Assembly (NCBI GenBank): GCA_002951995.1
Contig: CP019797.1
Location: 976,501-1,040,500 of the forward strand
DNA length: 64,000 nucleotides
Source of the DNA: Stenotrophomonas acidaminiphila
GTDB lineage: Bacteria > Pseudomonadota > Gammaproteobacteria > Xanthomonadales > Xanthomonadaceae
Direction of reading: 5' to 3'
Shown piece after piece: positions 57,085 to 64,000 of this stretch. The translations under genes and the position numbers were made by a program. Under the pieces are notes generated by a model. The model saw only the letters and a program-made list of their open reading frames with translations. It searched no databases and had not been told where the DNA came from. How positions within the stretch are numbered: position 1 is the stretch's first letter; every line of letters begins with the position of its first letter.

Positions 57085-57384
57085 TCAGAACCCGTTGGCG
57101 ATCATGGAGGGGCGTGCCGCCACCGGCCAGACTGGAATCATCGGCAGGCGCAGCGGCCAGCGGATACGGTCTGCAAAGGGAAGCGGCACCCGCCCGGGCA
57201 GAGGGCCGGCGGCAGTCAACAACAGGCTGCCGCCGGCCAACACGTTGCGGGCATGCGTAGTGCCAATGGACACACCCAGCGGACGGAGCAGCACGATCTG
57301 CAATGCCACCATCGCCAACGCTACCCACATCCGCGTGTCGGCGATGCGGGCCGGTCGGACATGCAGCGCGGCAGGCGTGCTCAT
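57085..57384 (-). CDS. Small membrane protein of unknown function
   Basis: A 99-residue protein between the receptor (16 bases upstream) and the di-heme enzyme (5 bases downstream). One clear span (MWVALAMVALQIVLLRPLGV) and a second weaker hydrophobic stretch (VLAGGSLLLTAAGPLP) suggest an inner-membrane protein. I recognise no family, and it does not look like the DoxX-type HvfX protein found in other hvf operons. GGGGG nine bases before ATG 57384 supports that start; ATG 57393 is also in frame. Confidence 0.5.
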   Translation of the reverse strand: MSTPAALHVRPARIADTRMWVALAMVALQIVLLRPLGVSIGTTHARNVLAGGSLLLTAAGPLPGRVPLPFADRIRWPLRLPMIPVWPVAARPSMIANGF

Positions 57385-57400
57385 CGTCTGCATCCCCCGG

Positions 57401-60204
57401 TCAGAACCTGTAACCCAGTTCCAGCCAGAAGCTGCGGCCGGACTCGTAGTACATCGAGCTGCTGGTGGTGCCGCTGATCTTGTTGGCACGGTTCAGGAGG
57501 TTGGCGACTTCGACGCGGGCATAGGCCTGCTGCTCGCGTGGCAGCTCCAGGGTGTATTCGAAGGTGCTGTCGAAGGTGAAGGCGCGCGGGTAGTCGCGGT
57601 CGACGTAGGCGTCCAGGCTCTCGCCGTTGTAGTCGCCGCTGCCGTCCCTGACGATGTCGCGGAAGCCGGCGCGGTAGCGCAGGAAATTGCTCCACAGCAA
57701 TTCGCCTTGCCCCAGCGGCAGGCGGGTCTGGGTGGACAGGCGTGCGGTCCACTTGCGCGCAAAGTCCCTGGCCGGCAGGTCGTACAGCCACACCGCCTCG
57801 CCCTTGTACAGGACCAGCTCGTCGCTGGCATCGCTCCAGCTGGTCTGGTAGTCGGTGTAGTTGCGTTTGGTGTCGGTGTAGTCGAAGGCAAATTGCAGCC
57901 TGGTATGGCTGCGGCCCCAGTCCAGCGCCTGCGCCGGGGCGGCGCTCAAGGTGTGGATGCTGCTCCGGCTGCGGCCCTTGTTGACGTACTGGTAGACGCT
58001 GGTGGAGTAGTAGCCGCTGGCGTCGCCGCTGCGCACCGATTGGCGCAGCACTTCGTCCTTGTTGTCGCGGTTGACGTATTTCAGGCTGACGTCCCAGCCC
58101 TTCCAGTGCTGGTCGAAGCCGAGGGTCCATTCATCGGTGTGGGGGATGTCCACCTCGGAGATGCGGTTGGTCGAGGTCGCCAGGGTTCCGGTCACGCTGT
58201 CCCACGAGGTGCTGCTGCTGGTGCGCAGCTTGACCTCGGTCAGGCGTTCGCGGCCTTCGCGCAACAGGTAGCTGAAGAAATTGCGCCCGTAGTAGCGGTT
58301 GACGCCGGCGGTCAGCACCGATTCGCGATTGCCGAGGATGTCCCATGACGTGGCCAGGCGCGGTGACAGCGTGGTCCGGTTCCAGATGTTGTCGTCCTCC
58401 ACGCGCAGGCCGGGACGCACGCTCCAGTTGCCCATGCGGATGTCGTCCTGCACCCAGCCGGCCCATTCGCTGCCGCTGACGCTGAACCTGCCGGCGTGGT
58501 AGGTGGTCAGGCGGCGGAAGTACTGGCCCTGGCCGACCACCAGGACGGGGGCGGTGACCGTGCCGGTGGAGGCCTGCACCGGAGACAGCGAGCAGCCGTC
58601 GCTGTCCACGCTGCCGTCGCTGAAGGCGCAACGGGTGGTGGCGTAGGGCTGCAGGTAGCTGAAGTGGTCGTTCAGGCGCTCATAGTCGGCCTTGCGCTGC
58701 TGGTAGGACGCACCGAACTGCAGCGTGTGGCGGCTGGCCCCCCAGTCGAAGGCCGCGCGGTTGGCCTCGAACCGGTAGCCGGTTTTGCGGTCGTGCTGGT
58801 CGATGTTGCCCCAACTGCCCTCGAAGCTGCTGTTGTTCACGCCCCAGTCGTGGGCATCGGATTTGGCCCAGGCCTTCCAGTAGTCCACCTGGCTGCGGCG
58901 CGAGCTTTCCAGGTCGCTGTAGCTGAGCGTGTTGTTGAACGACCACGCGGCGCGTTCCAGGTTGGCGCGCAGGCTGAACACGGGGCCGCCCTGCTTTATG
59001 TCGAACCAGGCGTCCCTGGCGTTCATGATGAAGTAGCGGTCTTCGGTGGGCGCATGAACCAGGTTCGCGCCCAGCGTCAGCCCTTCGCCGTTGCTCCAGT
59101 CCAGATTGAGGGTGGCGGCGGTGTTCTCGCGGGTCTGGGTCTTGCTGTTGGCATCGGTCGTGCTGACGTTGCCTGCGCTGTAACCGCGCAGCGGAATGTC
59201 CGAACGCGTGCGGGTGAGCGTGCCGATCATGCCGATGCCGGCGGCGGTGCGGCCTTCCAGGCGCACCCCGAACTTGTACTTGTCGTAGCTGGGCTGGTAG
59301 GCGAAGGTGGCCGACTGATCCCAGGTGGTTTCCTGGCCGCGCGGAATGATGACCTCGTCCCAGGCCGAGCGCGCCATGCGGAACCAGACCTTGCCGTGGA
59401 GTGCGTCGCCGGCCTTGCGCGTCTGGGCATCGACCACGCCGCCGGTGAAGTTGCCGAAGCTGGCGGGCACGTTGCTGTCATAGACGGTCACGCTTTCCAG
59501 CGTGTCGGTGTCGATGGCGATGCCCTGCGACTGGCTGGGTACGTCGTTGATGTTGTTGACGTCGGCGACGGAGGTGAAGGCGTTGGCAGGGTCGATGTCA
59601 TTGTTGACGCTGACGCCGTCGAGCAGGAACGCGTTCTGGTAGAACGGCGCACCGTTGATGCTGATGTCGGCCGGGCGGATTTCGCCGCCGTTGCGCGAGC
59701 TGCGCGCGGTTTCGCCGGACTGCACTGCCGGGTTGATGCGCAGCAGGGTGGCGAGGTCGCCGTTGCCCTTGTTGGTGTCCTGGATGTAGGCCTGGTCCAG
59801 CACGGCACCTTCCGAATAGGGGAAGGCGCGCTGCGCGCCGATGCGCAGCGGTGCCAGCGGGATCGTGCCGTTGCCGGCCGGTGCCTTTTCCAGCGTGTAG
59901 CTGCCGTCGGACAGGGCGATCAGGCGCAGGCCGGAGCCCGCCAGCAGGCGTTCCAGCCCTTCCCGGTCGCCGACCGGGCCACGCAGCGCGGGCGCCTGCA
60001 GGCCCGTGGTCAGCGCTGGCTGGTAGGCCAGGGCGATACCGCGCTGGCTGGCGAAGGTGGCCAGCGAGCGGCCGAGCGGACCGGCCGGCAGCTCGGTGTT
60101 CGTCCCGGACTGGGCGGCGGCTGCGGGGACGAAGGGGGCAGCGGGGTTGCTGCGAGGGCGGCCGCGAGCAGGCTGACGCGGAACGGGGAGGGCAGTCGGC
60201 GCAT
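57401..60204 (-). CDS. STN-type TonB-dependent receptor of the hvf locus, one-base frameshift
   Basis: A receptor of about 934 residues. The signal peptide (MRRLPSPFRVSLLAAALAAT from ATG 60204) is out of frame with the rest; one base added to the GGGGG at 60134-60138 links it to PFVPAAAAQSGTNTEL and the STN domain (LATFASQRGIALAYQPAL; LERLLAGSGLRLIALSDGSY). Then come the plug (INGAPFYQNAFLLDGVSVNN; TLESVTVYDSNVPASFGNFT) and a long barrel ending in FWLELGYRF. The STN domain and upstream fecI-fecR make it a signalling receptor. The Fur box at 61868 indicates iron control. The ligand is unknown; a matured HvfA-like peptide complex is one candidate. Confidence 0.87.
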
Positions 60205-60323
60205 GGGGAATGTTCGAGATGAAGGGGGTACCTGATGTCTGCCACGCGAGACCGCAGAAAGTGTCAGGCGTTTCGCATTCGACGCGTTGGCCATCGCCGG
60301 ATGCGGCGTGGAAGGGGCAGGGT

Positions 60324-61310
60324 TCAAGCCCCGCGCGGGCCTACCGTGATCCACCAGCCGCCTGCACCCCGGCGCACGGCGAGCGGGTAGATGGCTTCGA
60401 GCATCGCCAGGCTGCGCTCGATGTCGTCGAGCGGAAATGCGCCGGAAACAGCCAGCGCGGCCACCTCGGGGTCGCAGCGCAGGCGGCCGCTGCGGTAGCG
60501 CGCCAGTTCGCCGAGCAGCTCGCCCAGCGGCATGCGGTCGGCCGCGAGCATGCCGCCGACCCAGGCAGCCTGCGCAGGGTGGGCGTCGAGCGACGCGCTG
60601 CAGCCATAGGCGTCGAACCATGCCATTTGTCCGGCATTGACCATCCGGGTTGCCGTCGTGGGCAGGCCGATGTCCAGGCGGACGGCCCCTTCCAGCACCA
60701 TGACCCGGTGGCGGTCGCCGAGGGCGCGGACTTCGAAACGTGTTGCCTGCGCCTGCAGGCTGCCCAGGGCGGTGCGCACCCGGAACGGGCGCGGCGGGGA
60801 GAGCGGATCGGTGGCGGTTTCCACCAGGATCCTGCCCTCGCGCAGGCGCACGCCGCGCTCGCTGGCGTCAAAGCGCAGGTCCAGCGCGGTGGCGGTGTCC
60901 AGTGCAACCCGGCTGCCATCGGGCAGGCGCAGCTGGCGGCGCTCGCCGGTGGCGGTGCGCTGGTCTGCGCTCCAGTCGCCGCGCTGCCACAGTTGCCAGC
61001 CCAGCCAGCCGCCGGGGGCGGCGGCCAACAGCAGCGCCAGGTGCTTGATCGCATTGCGGCGCCCCGCGTTGGCCGGGCGGCCCAGCACTGGCAGGGCAAG
61101 GGCTGGCGGTACCTTGCCGAAAAGATCCTGCAGGCGCTCCACCCGCGCCCAGGCGCGGGCGTTGGCGGGCGATGCGCAGCGCCAGCGCTCGCAGGCCAGG
61201 CGGTCGGCCTCGCTGCCGGCCCCGTCATGCAGGCGCAGCATCCACTCGGCGGCCTGCTCCATCGCGGCCGGTTCCAGCGGGTCTTCCCGATGTGGCGTGT
61301 CAGGGCACAT
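60324..61310 (-). CDS. fecR: FecR-type anti-sigma factor of the hvf locus
   Basis: A 328-residue FecR: cytoplasmic DUF4880-like start (AAEWMLRLHDGAGSEADRLA; ANARAWARVERLQDLFGKV), a weak span (HLALLLAAAPGGWLGWQLW), then the FecR domain (GERRQLRLPDGSRVALDTAT; REGRILVETA; RFEVRALGDRHRVMVLEGAV) and an STN-like end. Its start lies inside the sigma gene (11-base overlap). The 119 bases before the receptor could hold the sigma-dependent promoter. Confidence 0.88.
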   Translation of the reverse strand: MCPDTPHREDPLEPAAMEQAAEWMLRLHDGAGSEADRLACERWRCASPANARAWARVERLQDLFGKVPPALALPVLGRPANAGRRNAIKHLALLLAAAPGGWLGWQLWQRGDWSADQRTATGERRQLRLPDGSRVALDTATALDLRFDASERGVRLREGRILVETATDPLSPPRPFRVRTALGSLQAQATRFEVRALGDRHRVMVLEGAVRLDIGLPTTATRMVNAGQMAWFDAYGCSASLDAHPAQAAWVGGMLAADRMPLGELLGELARYRSGRLRCDPEVAALAVSGAFPLDDIERSLAMLEAIYPLAVRRGAGGWWITVGPRGA

Positions 61311-61794
61311 GGGACAGGCAGCCGACGAGGGCGCGCTTCATGTGGCGTTTGACCGTACTCAGGGAAATGCCGAGCCGGCGGGCAATTTCGTCGTAGCCGA
61401 TGCCTTCGAACTGCGCCAGCAGGAACACCTGGCGGACATCGCCGGGCAAGCTGTCGAGCATGGCGTCGATCAGGTGCAGGGCCTCGCGGACCAGCGCCTG
61501 ATGCTCGGCCGAGGGCATGCTTGGTTCGGGCAGTGCCGCCAGGCTTTCCCGATAGGCGCGCTCCAGCGATTGGCGGCGGCACCAGTTGGCCATCAGGCCC
61601 TTGGCGACGGTGGTCAGGTAGGCGCGCGGCTCCAGCACACCCTGCAGGTCGCGTCCGGCCATCAGCCGCGCGAACGTATCCTGCGCGAGGTCGGCCGCGA
61701 CTTCGCGACAGCCGAGCCGGCCGGCCAGCCAGCCGCGGAGCCATACGTGGTGGTCACGGTAGAGCGTGACGAGGGTTTCGGATTGGGCCGCCAT
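61300..61794 (-). CDS. fecI: ECF sigma factor FecI of the hvf locus
   Basis: A 164-residue iron-starvation-type ECF sigma factor. Region 2: AADLAQDTFARLMAGRD and EPRAYLTTVAKGLMANW; region 4: LPGDVRQVFLLAQFEGIGYDEIARRLGISLSTVKRH. ATG 61794 is preferred; GTG 61803 is an alternative. A Fur box lies 74 bases upstream, the arrangement of FecI/PvdS-type sigma genes: Fur derepression makes sigma, which then drives the receptor operon. Confidence 0.9.
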   Translation of the reverse strand: MAAQSETLVTLYRDHHVWLRGWLAGRLGCREVAADLAQDTFARLMAGRDLQGVLEPRAYLTTVAKGLMANWCRRQSLERAYRESLAALPEPSMPSAEHQALVREALHLIDAMLDSLPGDVRQVFLLAQFEGIGYDEIARRLGISLSTVKRHMKRALVGCLSHVP

Positions 61795-61867
61795 GAGGGT
61801 CACAGGAAGTGGGACTGGGGCGCCTGTTCACCTTTCGGCGGCGTGGCCTGATCCGTTGATCAATGAC

Positions 61868-61888
61868 AATTGAGAATCGTTATCAATT
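61868..61888 (-). promoter_or_regulatory. Fur box upstream of fecI
   Basis: A symmetric site, AATTGA (61868-61873) and TCAATT (61883-61888) around GAATCGTTA, matching the Fur consensus half-sites (GATAAT/ATTATC-like TGAGAAT...TTATCA). It lies 74-94 bases before the fecI start, the place expected for repression of the whole minus-strand operon. It also lies between fecI and clpB, but the clpB promoter is 217 bases away. Confidence 0.83.
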
Positions 61889-62104
61889 ATGACGGCGCTG
61901 CCGCTGCTTGACCAGCTTGGGACGCTGGTGGGTGCGACCGCCAGCGGGATCTCCGCTGCGGCAGGGGGTGCGATGACGGCCTTGGCGGCATGGGTGAAGC
62001 TTGCGGAGGGGCAAGGTGATTGCGCGGGATCAAAGGCGTCGCACCTGCCGTGTCTGATACTGGAAAGACGGGAGGATTGCGGCTGAATGGCAGCCTGTGG
62101 CGGG
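61889..62104. other. Intergenic region between fecI and clpB
   Basis: About 215 bases between the divergent fecI and clpB promoters. A 65-codon plus-strand reading frame begins at 61889 against the Fur box, but it has no ribosome site and no recognisable protein features, so it is not called. Confidence 0.45.
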
Positions 62105-62132
62105 CTTGAATCACACCGTTGCAACCGCATCT
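62105..62132 (+). promoter_or_regulatory. Heat-shock (sigma-32) promoter of clpB
   Basis: CTTGAA (62105-62110), a 14-base spacer, and CCGCATCT (62125-62132) match the sigma-32 consensus (CTTGAA, 13-17 bases, CCCCATNT) with one mismatch in the -10. The position, 53 bases before ATG 62185, and the downstream chaperone gene support it. Confidence 0.65.
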
Positions 62133-62184
62133 GAACCAGTATCGCCAGCGACGCTGGCCCCCCTTTATTCGAGGAAGAAGACCC

Positions 62185-64000
<1,816 letters not shown>

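Noticed and set aside
61889..62086. A 65-codon plus-strand frame starting at the Fur box
   Set aside because: No ribosome-binding site, its ATG lies on the edge of the Fur operator, and the translation has no family features; conservation would be needed to revive it.

Overview
The window is a 64 kb piece of a GC-rich gammaproteobacterial chromosome. Gene content and order point to Xanthomonadaceae (Stenotrophomonas/Pseudoxanthomonas-like): pilT-pilU, yqgE-ruvX-pyrB, the long kdsD-kdsC-lptCAB-rpoN-hpf-ptsN-hprK-rapZ-PTS block, otsB-GH15-otsA, several large TonB-dependent receptors, and GTAG-headed REP hairpins like those of Stenotrophomonas. I saw no rRNA, tRNA, insertion sequence, prophage or CRISPR array.

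Layout. 1-2.2 kb: the 5' part of an STN-type TonB-dependent receptor with its FecR and ECF sigma factor. 2.4-9 kb: a DUF4105 membrane protein with a lipoprotein hydrolase, proC, and the type IV pilus motors pilT and pilU. 9-21 kb: a DUF3617 protein, a 2,330-residue DUF11-repeat/OmpA-like surface protein and a 1,241-residue beta-barrel protein, probably one envelope system. 21-26 kb: tag, yqgE-ruvX-pyrB, a lipoprotein hydrolase, a zinc-ribbon protein and an Ax21-like outer-membrane protein. 26-37.5 kb: mgtE and the LPS-transport/sigma-54/PTS-Ntr operon. 37.5-43.5 kb: ibaG-murA, bamD, rluD-pgeF and small genes. 43.5-47.7 kb: REP elements, then trehalose synthesis (otsA, otsB) with a GH15 enzyme. 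47.8-52.6 kb: a receptor, a DUF3574 protein and an NCS2-like permease. 52.8-61.9 kb: a Fur-box-flanked metal locus. 62.2 kb to the end: the first two thirds of clpB.

The most striking region is 52.8-61.9 kb. A minus-strand unit, apparently one operon, starts at a clear Fur box. It reads ECF sigma - FecR - STN TonB receptor - small membrane protein - di-heme MauG/CCP-like enzyme - HvfA-type peptide with two EGKCG repeats - HvfB (DUF692, MNIO) - HvfC (DUF2063). A convergent tonB-like gene has its own Fur box overlapping a TATAAT element. This joins a RiPP metallophore maturation set to a receptor and a surface-signalling regulator under iron control.

A second pattern matters for reading the annotation. 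Ten otherwise healthy genes are each interrupted by one-base losses (eleven sites), always at or beside a run of G or C. Adding one base restores the family sequence every time. Consensus sequencing errors in homopolymers are the simplest explanation, so these genes are annotated as intact-with-frameshift and not as pseudogenes.
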